Positions 22,867 through 33,691 of a stretch of DNA of 64,000 bases are shown here, piece after piece (position 1 is the first letter of the stretch; the number at the start of each line of letters is the position of its first letter). Both the position numbers and the translations under genes were made by a program. Below the pieces are notes generated by a model. The model made no database searches. It was not told the origin of the DNA and was given only the letters and a program-made list of their open reading frames with translations. The stretch comes from Cytospora piceicola (lineage: Eukaryota > Ascomycota > Sordariomycetes > Diaporthales > Cytosporaceae). Where the stretch lies: assembly GCA_023375675.1 (NCBI GenBank), contig JALQBC010000057.1:121038-185037 (forward strand), in the 5' to 3' direction.

Positions 22867-24415
22867 CTAGACGAGCTCACCCACCATGTTCGTGTTTCCG
22901 TACTGCTTAGCCAGAGACAACACATCCACTTCGTTCTCGTTCTCCTTCTCGCTCTCGTACTCGTCCCCCTCCTCCTCCCCTACGAGCAGCTCCACCACCT
23001 CGGTGAGGTCCCGCTCGAGCATGTCAAGATACGCCTGGCAGAAGGCCGCATCTGCCTCCACCTCCTCTTTGATCCGAGTATGCCCACCCTTCGTGCCCGT
23101 GTCTTCCACCTCTTTGATCTTGCGGGCGAGGGCGGAAACCTCGGCAGACGTGCCCAGCACCTGGCCCCCATTGTCTCGCATAGACTGTCCCATCAGCCGG
23201 AGCGGCACCCGGTGCCGCATCTGCCAGCGCCTCAGCACTGCCCTCAGAGCATCGCCCCAGATGCTGTCTGGGTTCTTTCTGAGATGCAGGATAGAACGGG
23301 CCGACGGCAAAAGCGGAGAAAACAGCAGGTCGTAACATGACGATGATCTCTTTCTTGCTCTCTTTTGCTCCCGCAACCGACAACGTGCCTCCTCCTTCTT
23401 GCAGTCGTCCACCATTTCCAGGAGGTCGGTCCCAATCTGGTGGACGTCGCCTCCATACAGATCCGCCCCCAGCGAGGACAGTGCCCGCAGGAGACGGCGG
23501 GTGTCACGGCGCCCAGGCGAAGGAAGGGGAGGAGAGGACCCCGCCGCCGCCTCTACCGGGCGTGGAAGGCAGCTCAGGGCGGCATAGTGTGCTGCGAGGC
23601 GGCCCTGCTGGTCGGGCCAGTCAAGGAAGGTATAGTTTGGCCGCCACGGTGGTGGTCGGAGTAGTAGTGGTGGTGGTAGTGGTAGTGGTGGTGACGATGA
23701 TGATAGACCGTCTCCTCCTCCTTCTCTTCCTCCTTCCCCTTCCCCTTCTTGGAAACCCCCCATATTCATCATGTTGAACCGACCCCGCTGCTGCTGCTGC
23801 TGCTGCTGCCGCTGTCGGCTGGTGCCCTGCTCACACCACCTGACAAGCCATTCGGCCAGGTCTGCCATGCCATTCGCCGAGACCATGTGGGCGGCCGTGA
23901 CGCCGCCCAGCGACCGCGAAGAGCTGTAAGGTAGGGCCGGCACGCACCAGGAGGCTCCCGAGGCGACGAGGAGCTTGGCCACGCCGGCGTGTCCGTGTGC
24001 GATGGCCAGCATCACCGCCGTGGCGAGTGGCCAGTCTGCGGGCGAGGGGCTCGAGATCAGCCCGGCGTCAGCCCCGAGGCCCCAGTCCGACCGTACCAGC
24101 GCGTGCAGGTGGCGTGAGGGGCAGAGACACGCCATCGGCACCGGGGCGTCGAGGGCGTCGGCCAGTACCGGACACGAGAACGCCGACACAGTACCAGTGA
24201 AGAGGACATGCTGTGCTGGTGCATGTATTGTAGGTGATAGGGACGACGGCACCACTGTGGCCGTTACTCCTCCCTCCCCCTCCTGCTCCTGTTCCTTCAC
24301 CCCATCCTCTCTCTTGTTTATTAGCTCGAGAAGGGCGGATACGGTGTCGAAATGTCCGTGCTGGGATGCCACGTGGAGAGCTGTCGAGTAGCAGCATCTT
24401 GTGGTCGTAAACGGC

Positions 24416-24451
<36 letters not shown>

Positions 24452-24661
24452 GTCGGGAAGAGTGCCGGCCAGTGCCTTTGAGGGCAGTGAGATGTTGTAC
24501 GGTAACGGGCGGTCAAGTATGCTTGGCTAGTAGAGGTCGAGATGCTTGTGGCTGCTCGTGCAAGGTTCCTGATAAGGCGTGTGTCCGCAGAGATGCAGGC
24601 AGAGAGGAGCACGGGGACGGGGAGAGATAGACGAGGATGAGGGGAACAAACAGGATCAAAA

Positions 24662-24706
<45 letters not shown>

Positions 24707-25152
24707 AAATCAAGGTTGAGGTCGAGACTATGGTCGGCGTCGAGGTGAGGATCAAGATCGAGATGTACGGTGCGGCACAGGTCGGAGAACACAGCAGAGC
24801 GGTAGAGGAGAGGTGTCGCGATCGAGTGCAGCCTGCGGCTTGAGGCTGATACGGCGGCGAGAGCCGAGAGAAGATTCTGAGGCCAAGAGGAGGAAGAGGA
24901 GGAGGGGCTGCGGCTGTATCTGTTGCTATCGTTGACGACCAGGTGATCGAGCACCTGGACGATCAGCTCGTCTGGGAGGATCAATAGTGTGTTGTTGCTC
25001 CCCATATTGCTCCTGTCTCCACCTCTGTCCATTGAGTAGCCCTGACTGCGACGCCGTGTCAGTGTGGAAGTGGACGCGGATGTGGACGTCGATGTGAATG
25101 TGGGTTGGTGACGGCGACGCGGCTGAGGTACGGTAAATGTACTTGAGTACAA
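22867..25152 (-). CDS. F-box and ankyrin-repeat protein, 761 aa
   Basis: A single uninterrupted frame. After a basic, Ser/Thr-rich N-terminus, residues 56-75 (LLILPDELIVQVLDHLVVND) have the form of an F-box, the motif that binds Skp1 in SCF ubiquitin ligases. Ankyrin-type helices follow at about 257-280 (TALHVASQHGHFDTVSALLEL), in the middle (AVMLAIAHGHAGVAKLLVASGA, then TAAHMVSANGMADLAEWLV) and further on (RLAAHYAAL...LLRALSSLGADLYGG). Between them are low-complexity inserts: an Asp-His repeat (about 150-164), two poly-Ser runs, poly-Gln and Gly/Glu-rich tracts. The C-terminus is acidic. The start could be the first Met or the Met at 41 or 50. By family, a substrate adaptor for ubiquitination is likely; the target is unknown. 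Confidence 0.8.
24664..24706 (-). repeat. Coding hexanucleotide repeat (Asp-His)n
   Basis: Seven GTCGTG units in a row encode alternating His and Asp in the F-box/ankyrin protein. A GATGAT run at 24411-24450 in the same gene encodes poly-Ser. Both are the kind of tract that changes length between strains. Confidence 0.85.
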
Positions 25153-25984
25153 TGTCAGATTTGGGGGGGGGGGTGGTCACCAATTATAGTTTAGGGTTAG
25201 GGCTGCATACGGACCTCTCTTTTTTATATTTATATAACCTAGTATACCCGGCTATACTTTATTATATTTAACTCTTCGGAATAAGGTTAGAAGGACTAAT
25301 TTATAGCTTTATATATAGGACTTTTAGCTTTATATATATAACCCTTTATATAAAAATATAATATAATATTTAATGATTTAAGTATCGGGTACAGAGAGGC
25401 ATCATTCCCCCCCTCCTCCTCCTCTTCCTACTCCTCTTAGTATTCTTGGTAGTTGTAGCCCTGCGAGCAGGAAGATATAATTATACTGTCCCGTCTAACT
25501 TTCGCGATATAAGATCTAAACCCCGAACTACCTTAGCAGCAGGACTAACCCTCGCCTATTTTTAAAGTCTCTATAACTTCTCGCTCTTACGCAGCAGCCA
25601 CCGCAACAGGGAAAGGTAATCTTGTTGTGTATGGTACCACTTCTCTTCTCCTATCAACAGTATCTTAGTCCTGTTATCATCGGAGACGACTTATCTGTCT
25701 ACTTCTGTCTCTCGGGCTCGTGCCGTGCCGTGCTATACCGGCATACCTCTCAGAATCTGAATTTTGAATAAAATCAAATTCAGAAATCACTCATCTAACT
25801 AGTCTTTTTCGCTTTATCTCAGATATTAGTTAGTATCTCTGTACACTGATGCTGCCTGATAATTCCAAATACAAGGAGAGATCACTTGAACTCCGGCTAC
25901 AACAGGAATAAACCGTCCCCCGATATGACTGCTATCAGGAACATACCGTCCAACCTCCCTCCCCTTAGTTAAGTTCTCCTCACC
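25153..25984. other. Intergenic with an AT-rich islet and a telomere-like word
   Basis: At about 25190-25202 stands 'ttagggttaggg', two telomere units in the middle of the chromosome arm. 25215-25385 is AT-rich with TATATA runs, perhaps the stump of an old repeat. 25386-25984 has normal composition and no supported gene. Confidence 0.5.
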
Positions 25985-27265
25985 TTACTCCTCTCCTATT
26001 CTACCCGTCTTCCCATACTTGTCGTTGAAGTAATCACTCATCCGCTTGAGGCGTGCAGTGAGTTCTCTGTCCGACTCATCTCCACTTTCATTTTGAAGCC
26101 CTCTGGATGGAACCAACGTCAGGTCCTTGGTACCGAGGCGTCTGACGCGAATTGTCTTGTTGCGATGCTGAGATCTGCCTGCGTCGGTGCTATTCAGGTT
26201 CTGCGGAAGCTCTGGCCTGGGAGAAGTGAGAGGAGGTGCCTTGCTGCCGTTTCCGTGTCTGATATTGGCACTATTGTGCAACAACGGGTCCGGGAGGGTT
26301 TTAGATGGAAGTGCTCGGTTTGGATTCTTCGAGGTGGATCCATGACGCTCGCTGCGACCAAATGTCAAGAGAGCTTTCCTGCTTGCCGGGTCGGCTGTTG
26401 TCTGAGGGGCTGACCCCGTTCTCGAGGCACCAGCAACGTGCGAGTCTGACCCTCCGTCGTCAGATGAAGTTTCAGACTCGAATTCGAACTCACTCGTCGG
26501 AGTGGTTGCCGGAGTGGTATCCCGGTCATGCGAACGAGCGAGTGAACTGGTGGATATAGGGGAGACTCTTGCTGCTGGAATCTTGTTGACAACGGCCGCT
26601 AAGGTAGCCCTTGGCTCCTTTTTCTTGTCATGCCGTCGCCGCCGCTCTTCCTCCTGCTGCTGCTGCTCACTGAGCTGCTCGTCCAGTCCTGCTTGTTCCT
26701 GTTGTTCAAGCAGAGAGAGCTTGGCCCGTGCCAGTGTGAGGGCCCTTTCCAGCCGTACAACCTCCGCTTTGGCCTTCTCCACGGTAGAGATGGTGCCGGG
26801 TTTCCGGGCCTTGGTCTTCCAGATGTCGGGAGTGTAAATTGGATCCGGGCACGGCAGACTGGTGGGGGGCTCCTCGCCCGCGGCGATAGCACGAGTACGT
26901 GCGGCCTGAAGGCGAGTTTTGTCCTGGCCCAGGGAGGCTGCCGAAGCTGCATACTGCTCCTGTTGAAGGTTGGTGATTACCGAGGCGAGTTTTCGCTGTA
27001 CTTTCGTCTCGATGATGGGACGGAGAGCCTCGCCCTTGGAGTTGTCAAGAGACATAAACCGGTCGAGATGCAGGGCGGAGAGCAAAGCTTGGAGGTCTAC
27101 CTTCTTCTTCTGAGAGGTCGAAGTAATACGATGCTCACGTACGAAGGACTCGAAGGTAGATACCTCATGCTTGGACCAGACGAAACGAGTAGAAGAGGTT
27201 ACTTTTCTGACGGGCACACTTGCCAACCTGAAGTCGGTCATATCTGATGATGCAACGCCAGCCAT
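25985..27265 (-). CDS. Hypothetical coiled-coil protein, 426 aa
   Basis: Single frame starting MAGVASSDMTDF. Residues 24-110 form an ordered region with FVWSKHEVSTFESFV, which recalls the helix-rich start of Myb/SANT-type modules but is too weak to assign. Residues 160-215 are a clear coiled coil (VEKAKAEVVRLERALTLARAKLSLLEQQEQ) followed by a Gln/Glu/Arg stretch. The middle is disordered, Ser/Thr/Pro-rich. The end has RVRRLG, an acidic GDESD, and the motif ELTARLKRMSDYFNDKYG. The same closing motif is seen at 15056-15307. No enzyme signature is visible. It may be a nuclear or scaffold protein. Confidence 0.65.
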   Translation of the reverse strand: MAGVASSDMTDFRLASVPVRKVTSSTRFVWSKHEVSTFESFVREHRITSTSQKKKVDLQALLSALHLDRFMSLDNSKGEALRPIIETKVQRKLASVITNLQQEQYAASAASLGQDKTRLQAARTRAIAAGEEPPTSLPCPDPIYTPDIWKTKARKPGTISTVEKAKAEVVRLERALTLARAKLSLLEQQEQAGLDEQLSEQQQQEEERRRRHDKKKEPRATLAAVVNKIPAARVSPISTSSLARSHDRDTTPATTPTSEFEFESETSSDDGGSDSHVAGASRTGSAPQTTADPASRKALLTFGRSERHGSTSKNPNRALPSKTLPDPLLHNSANIRHGNGSKAPPLTSPRPELPQNLNSTDAGRSQHRNKTIRVRRLGTKDLTLVPSRGLQNESGDESDRELTARLKRMSDYFNDKYGKTGRIGEE

Positions 27266-29734
27266 GATTATGGTGGAAAGCGAAGGTGCTTGGTGGATGA
27301 TGATATGGGTGAGGACTAAGTGATCAGGAGAGACCTGGCAAGCCTTTCAAAGGTGTGTGTGTGTGTGTGGGTGAGGGAGTGTGTCACCATGTAAAGGTGT
27401 ATGTCCGAAGAGAGGTGAGTTCCTGATTTTCATGATGGACGACAGTTCAGGTTATATCAATGATTAACATCAAGTGACAACAGTACGTCCACAACCTTCC
27501 GAAACTTGAGATGCACTCCTCCGTAGACATATGAATAATATGTTCAAGTTGGGGAGAAGACATTCCCTCAGCTGAGTCTCGTCCTTTTTCTTTCTCTCCT
27601 TTGTTCTCATGTTGCAGTGTCTCATGCTGCTGAGACAGGGATGATACTCTCGACCCTACTGTTCTTTAACGGGTCCTCACCGCCTACCGCTTCCTGCATG
27701 GTGACTGATGTGTTAACAAACAGTAACCCCTCCATAATGAGTGGGTTCATTGTCTGGTATCTGATTCTGAAGTTCATAGTGGGTCATGAAATATGCAGCC
27801 TCCCCATACTAAACCCAACTGTGAGTAACAACTGCAGTGTATGATTCGCTGAAGCCACTCGAGCAAACGTACGCACGCATATGCGTCTACAGACTCAAAT
27901 GAAGCCAATCAGCCAAGAAACCAACTGGAAGGACAGGTAGCGATGTAAGCACTATTGCCCGGAGACAGCAATAGGCTATCATTCATACCGTCGAGATACA
28001 AAATGCGAGTACGCTGTCTATAGGAGACGGAAGACACTAACGATAATAATCTGGGAATTTCCCACGATGACGGGCACAATCATAACGGCAAATACCCTCA
28101 GAGTGATGAGTCGGAGGATATAAAGTATGATTATCAGAGATGATCCTTATGAAACAGGGGACGATATGCACATGTCCGATGAGAAGCACTCCATGTATCT
28201 AGCGGTGGACTCAGCCTGACACTCGGTCAATCAGACCGGGCTCCGGAATCAGACGCCTATACGAGAAAAAAGGAAACCGGGGTCAGTATAGCGGGATATG
28301 TACGTGGAAACTTGTTACTGACGGCGATAAGTGAGAATTTGTCCTCAAACTCAAAGCTGAGCCACATATCATTAAAGCGATTCGATCAGTCCACAGTCCG
28401 CAACCACCTCTCCTTTGCCCTCCATGATGCGAAGCCATCTTATATCCCACTTGTCGAGCAGTCCGCGATGCTATACAGCTTTCTGTTCAATCAACCCTCC
28501 AACACGTCGCGCAAGGTATATATTGCCTCTCGGTTATCGACCCTACGTACCTTTGCCCTGACAAGTCAGACTTCCGGCATATCGAACAATAATACGGTTC
28601 GAACCCACCCACATTCGAGACGCTCCAGAAGGGCCACAGTCTCGACTCACAGGGTGGCCTACCAGTCCATATCTCGCTGATGTAGATCTAACACCACTGA
28701 GGCACGTCCTCCATTCAAGATCTCAGAAATCATCTCAGCCTGAACTTGAAAACTCCCGGCCCATCTCTCAAAGTATTAGCTTCCTCCGATTCAACGAGCT
28801 CATTCGATAAATAAACGACAATAAAGCGAGACGCCACTTGCGCACCTCCTCCAACATATCAACAACACAATGGTCATACCTCCAGGCAAGGAACTGACTT
28901 TGATTGGTAAGATAACGTATACAGCCGGAGATAAAAATCCTCCAAATTTCACGGGAGACTTGGGCAATCTAATCCGTAGCAGGATAATGTCAGCCCGCAA
29001 CAGACTGAAGATGGCAGATTTCATCTGACCTTCAAACCTGCAGGGTGTTTTGGAGCAGTACTTAGACCCTGTTTCACGCTCATACGTCCAGTCAGCGGTG
29101 CCCTAGAATAATACACTATCGGTAGAGGAGCACTGACTGAAAGTAGCTGCCATAATCACACCGGCGTGAGACTCAATGAATTTCCAGCAGCCACTACCCA
29201 CTGGGAACTCTATACTTCAACAAAAACTTGCTTACTGACTAATTACCAGTCTTGACTATTCACAGCCATCGAAATGTACTCGAGTAGATAAGTGGACACC
29301 CGCGGCGCTATAGCGCGAAAGAATCGGTCTCCTGAAGCAGTCTGGCCCGGAATGTAATTAGACAAAGAAAGCCCGAATATTTGAAGTTGCATATCGGGGC
29401 CTCATGTCGGAGATGGGGCCGATTCTGGTAATTCGAATCACAGAAAATACGGGCAGCAACGGGCAGCTGACAACTGACACAGTCATCTTTCATGCACGTT
29501 GTCGCAGCTCCGAGCTGAAAGATTTCTACGGTGGGATAAGCCCGAGTGTATAAGCACCTACTATTGTTGGAAACCTAGAAAGGTTCTTGCTCTTCCGGTC
29601 TTTTTGGGTTGTGATCCTCAACGTCCTGCAAAAACGCCGTTCTCCATCCCATGATTTTCAGGCTATCAGAAGGTTCAGTCTCCACCGACAAGCATAGGAA
29701 ACGATCATCTGCATTGCCAGAGCAGAGATTGTCG
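27266..29734. other. Intergenic with a few unassigned frames
   Basis: A (GT)n tract lies at 27353-27370. A plus frame of 122 codons at 28312-28680 and the following plus-strand stretch 28868-29026 (VIPPGKELTLIGKITYTAG...) read somewhat protein-like, but several stops separate them and I do not recognise a family. They could be the remains of a decayed gene. Nothing else is supported. Confidence 0.35.
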
Positions 29735-30950
29735 ACAGCCCACGAGGTCCCCGCAACTCGTTCACGGGACCGCCACATCCGGTTTGAACATAACGGAGTT
29801 CCAAAACGCAGAAGCAGCTGAGGGCATGCTTAAGATTGTTCGATTTTTGGGCATTAACAGGCTTGACACAGCTCCGTGTTATCCACCCTTGAGCCAAGGG
29901 TGGGCAGAGGAGCTGCTAGGCGAAGCCTTCCAGATGGGCGACGCTTTCATCGTTAACACTAAGGTGTATACCAATACTGGAACCGATAGAAGCGGTGATC
30001 TCGGTTGAAACGCCGTGCATAGATCTCTCATCGGTAGCTTGAAGCGGCCACAGGGTGTATGACCTTCCATGTCTACATAAAGCCGCCGCCCTGTCTGTCA
30101 ATATGACATTTAATATATATGATAAAGCTCAACGTGCTAAACTCCCACCGAGCCGATCCCGCGACGCCGCGTGAAGAACAGATCCAAAGCTTCAACGAGC
30201 AGATTGCCGAACGCCACTGCAAGGCTGTAAGTAAGCCTTGAGCGAGCGGTGTCCTTCCCAGCCGCTATTTCGATACCTGAATATGTCTAATGAGTTCTCC
30301 TTAGTGGGGCGTATCAAATATTTCCCCGGTAGTTCTGGAGAAGATCCTGCATACATGCGAGCAGAACGGATGGCAGAAGCCAAGCATCTACCAGGGCGAC
30401 TACAATCTGTTCACACGGGGCATGGAAAAGAAACTTCTTCCTATCTGGCGCGCACATGGAATGTCTTTCGTAGCTTTCCGGTATGTTAGTCTTGCCTCCC
30501 AGTCCTCGTGGCCAGAACTTGAAGTCATCACTGACGAGACATATTCATCACAAAGGGCACTTGCGGCAGGATTCCCCGGGAAATTGGTCAATAATTAGTA
30601 TGAGGGAATTTTCATGTCAGATGATAATCTACTGGACGAAGCCGTGCAGAGGATTTGCAAAGGCGAGGAACTACACCAAGCTATGAAGAAGTTCGATACG
30701 GAGATCAAGGCGCATGGTGTGTCGAGTATGGAGGTTGCCATCCGCTGGCTCGCTTACCATACGGCATTGGGGGACGAGGATGCCATTATCCTCGGCGCCA
30801 GTAAGGAGGCGCAGCTTGTGAAATTGATATCTCTGATTTGAAAGGGCCCTTTTTCCGTCACCCGTGCTTCACTGGTCGAAGAGCTCTGGGCCACCGTTCA
30901 GCATACTCGGGGCAACGTACTTTGATATAACCACAAGGCTCCTCTATTGG
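29735..30950 (+). pseudogene. Aldo-keto reductase pseudogene (aflatoxin B1 aldehyde reductase-like)
   Basis: The frame opens with HGTATSGLNITEF and GINRLDTAPCYPP...ELLGEAF, then NTKV, the Asp, Tyr and Lys of the aldo-keto reductase active site. NSHRADPATPREEQIQSFNEQ carries the matching His. After an intron (30227-30304, GTAAGT...TTAG) comes WGVSNISPVVLEKI...PSIYQGDYNLFTRGMEKKLLPI...GMSFVAF, typical of the AKR7 type. A further likely intron is 30481-30555. The last part has SSMEVAIRWLAYHT and IILGASKEAQL. Lesions: TGA at 30006, TAG near 30596 and a shifted frame near 30830. No in-frame start Met is near. The intact family reduces aldehydes and ketones with NADPH; several members act in fungal metabolite clusters. 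Confidence 0.8.
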
Positions 30951-31720
30951 GTGACAGCGAGATTGTATCAATTGATTACCGCGGCTGGTAGCTAACCTGA
31001 GATATGATTGGCATTGAATCAATGCAGTGATGTTGATACCTCGGGAGAGCTGATATCTGGATGTTAACTGTCGTGTCACATAGCAGAATGACATTTCCCA
31101 ACAGGCAAAAGTACTCGAAAGAAGTTGACAGATGGCCGACCGGTGAGAAGATCATCTTATTACCTACATGTAGGCAACAAGTTCGCCTTTCGTGTGGTAT
31201 TTGAAGTCTCTTAGTGTGGGGCGACAGGAGCTTTTGGTATACCCAGGTACCTTGTCAGTGCTCATCTATAGCTGATGCCATCTTCAGGGCTGCCGACAGT
31301 GCAGATGTTACAATATACCATCATAAGAAACTCGAGGATATCTCAAAGTAATTACCTACAGGTGGCCGCTTATCGACTAGTTGACGCCCCGGAGACTTGC
31401 TGTGCTACTTCCAACTGCAGCAAGCCGCATCTCACCCTCAGAAGTACCTATGTAGGTACATGAGTAGGCACCGCTCCTCTCATTTCTTAGTTAGCCATGA
31501 CCGTAAGGCTGTAACAGTGCATCAATTGCTATACTCGTACGCGGCTAGTATAACCAGAGCTGTGCAGCAGCACTTTATTCAGTCACTGCCAGTGACTCCT
31601 TTCAAGTTACCTCCAACTCCCATCATCCAGCTCCCATCAGACACCCCCTTCACCCCTTCAGTGCACTTCTCCTTCGCTCTGGTCGCTCTCGCATGTATAT
31701 ACACGGACATTATCCCAATC
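30951..31720. other. Intergenic, no supported gene
   Basis: No frame with a recognisable domain. 'gtacctatgtaggtac' at 31445-31460 is one of several TACCT/AGGTA palindromic words in the window. 31570-31720 is CT-rich and may be the leader of the following gene remnant. Confidence 0.5.
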
Positions 31721-32246
31721 ATGGCTGCTAAAGAAAATTACTATTCCGTCTCCACTCCCAGTCGAGCCTGAGAACCTAGACAAGGTAAGCAAGAGCAACC
31801 ATTCGAGAGGGCCACGACATCCTATAACCGACGTTCCGTTCGTTGGTTTAGTTGTGAGCCGACCACTGAGAAGATTATCTTCCAGGTCGTCGAGTTCTTC
31901 CAAGGTTTACCAAGGTAGGGAAAGCACCGAAGAGTTGGAGCCGGCTGCCGAAATCTACCTAGGTACCGATGGTATAAGGTTGAGGGGAAAGAGGAATTTG
32001 TGTTTATTGAGAAGTAAGTGCCAATCTCTTTGTTTCTCTCGGAAAGTCTTGCGAGTGTTTAGTTCAGTGTTAATCGAATATTCTTGGTTCAGGTTTGCCA
32101 GCGAGGAAGATTACCGCGCGCATCAGAATTCGTCGCATGTCCAGGGACTGTACCAGCAATATAGCCAGTACATCACAGAGCCATTTGTCTTCTACCCCAT
32201 CGATACTCCAAAGGACAGGCTTGTGGGTGGTTTCGAGAGGGCCTGA
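31721..32246 (+). pseudogene. Probable broken ABM-type (antibiotic biosynthesis monooxygenase-like) gene
   Basis: The ATG at 31721 (MAAKE) is followed one base out of frame by TIPSPLPVEPENLDK and a consensus donor GTAAGC (31785). Later exon-like pieces read EPTTEKIIFQVVEFF, KVEGKEEFVFIEK (before a GTAAGT donor near 32013) and, after an acceptor near 32092, FASEEDYRAHQNSSHVQGLYQQY...ITEPFVFYPID, ending at 32246. The last part matches the closing strand-helix pattern of small dimeric alpha-beta-barrel (ABM) proteins, where a His-containing helix follows a Phe/Trp strand. Such proteins often occur in polyketide clusters as quinone-forming oxygenases. The pieces cannot be joined without a frame change, so it is called broken; a sequencing error of one base is possible. 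Confidence 0.42.
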
Positions 32247-33600
32247 ACTGCTCAAAGGTGGCGTAGGTGAGATGACGTGGCGGCTCGGAGCATTCTTGGA
32301 GTAAATAGAGGTACTCTTTATGTCATGTATCATCTCCGGTATTTACAGGATAGGAAAGGAACAATGGTATTTCTATAAGAGTGTATCCTCATACTTGACA
32401 CGCTTATCCTTAACACGGCAGAAGTTGCGTATGGCCCTTTGGGCAGCTACACATGAGCATCGCCGCACCCACCCTTCAATAATAACAGTGAGTTAAAGTG
32501 GCCGTATCAAACTGAAAGGCCCAAGAGCTGTTGCACAATGCATAATTGACAAACTTAGCCTTTCGACGGCTAGAAATACTGCTTCCAGTAGCTAATCGGA
32601 TCCGCAAGATAGATACTGCAGCTAATTAGCGTATTTATAGTCTAGAGCTAATTAGATCTAAAAACAAATGAAGCTTTAGGTTATAAGATTTATATATACT
32701 TACATGCCTTATATAATAAACAATAACCTTTTTAATAAAGGGTATTTAATTGCTAATCTTCCTAATTATCTTATATAAAATAGCTATATTTACTTTTAAA
32801 ATTTATATAAAAGCTTAAAATATTAGTTAGAAGGTTTTAAGTTATTACTTTTAATTAAAAACAATTATATATACTGTTATAGTACTAGATATATAAGAGG
32901 CTAGGGTTTTTTTAATTAGGCTTTATTTACATTATTCTTAAAGAGATTTATAAAGAGAGAAGAAGAAGAGAAAGCAGAAAGGCAAGCGTAAGGCTAGCCT
33001 TTAAAAGAAGACTTAAAGTGCAGGTAAGGCTGTCTATTAGGTGTTACTAGCTAACCTAAGGTTAAGGTTAAACAGCATATAGCTACGCTATGTTATAATC
33101 TATATAATATAGTATATATATCGTTTCTAGTATATAAGACTCTTAACTATTATATATAATATATGTTTAATTGATTTAGTTATATATTATCTTATACCTT
33201 ATTTTTTCAGGTATATCAAATCTTATATTATAGGGTAGACTGAATTTCGTGACCTTGCGCATGCGCATTGATCGGACCAATTTAGTTCCGTAAGTACTTA
33301 GTACCCTTGCTGCCGTCTGACAGATTACTTGCATACTTTAAAACCATGCTATAGCTGCATCGCTTATCCGATTATCCTGCATAAGAGCCCGATGCTTGCA
33401 GGCGGCGCGTTGTAGCTCCGGGTAATTAGGTTGTTGGTCGGAGGGATGTTGGTCGACAAGCTGATCCTCCGTAGCCGCTAGCAAATATTCGACCTGCCTG
33501 TCATCCCTCTGAATGCGTTCCTAACTTCCGCACTCAGTATGAAATCTATGCACCTTGCCACGCGAATGCACACTTCACAGGAACAACGTCCAAGGAAATG
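32247..33600. other. AT-rich islet and promoter region
   Basis: 32600-33240 is AT-rich with TATATA runs and a purine tract at 32950-32985; it is probably a worn repeat, but I could find no paired ends. 33240-33600 has normal composition and lies upstream of the regulator gene. No gene is seen. Confidence 0.5.
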
Positions 33601-33691
33601 AAAGACCATGCTCCCACTCGTGAGTCATCAGGCCTCGCTATTCTCACGGGCACTTGCTCTTTTGCCGAGAATTCGGTGGTTTTCCTTTCCA

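Noticed and set aside
28312..29026. Possible decayed gene on the plus strand
   Set aside because: Pieces read protein-like but I cannot assign a family or join them; described only in the region entry.
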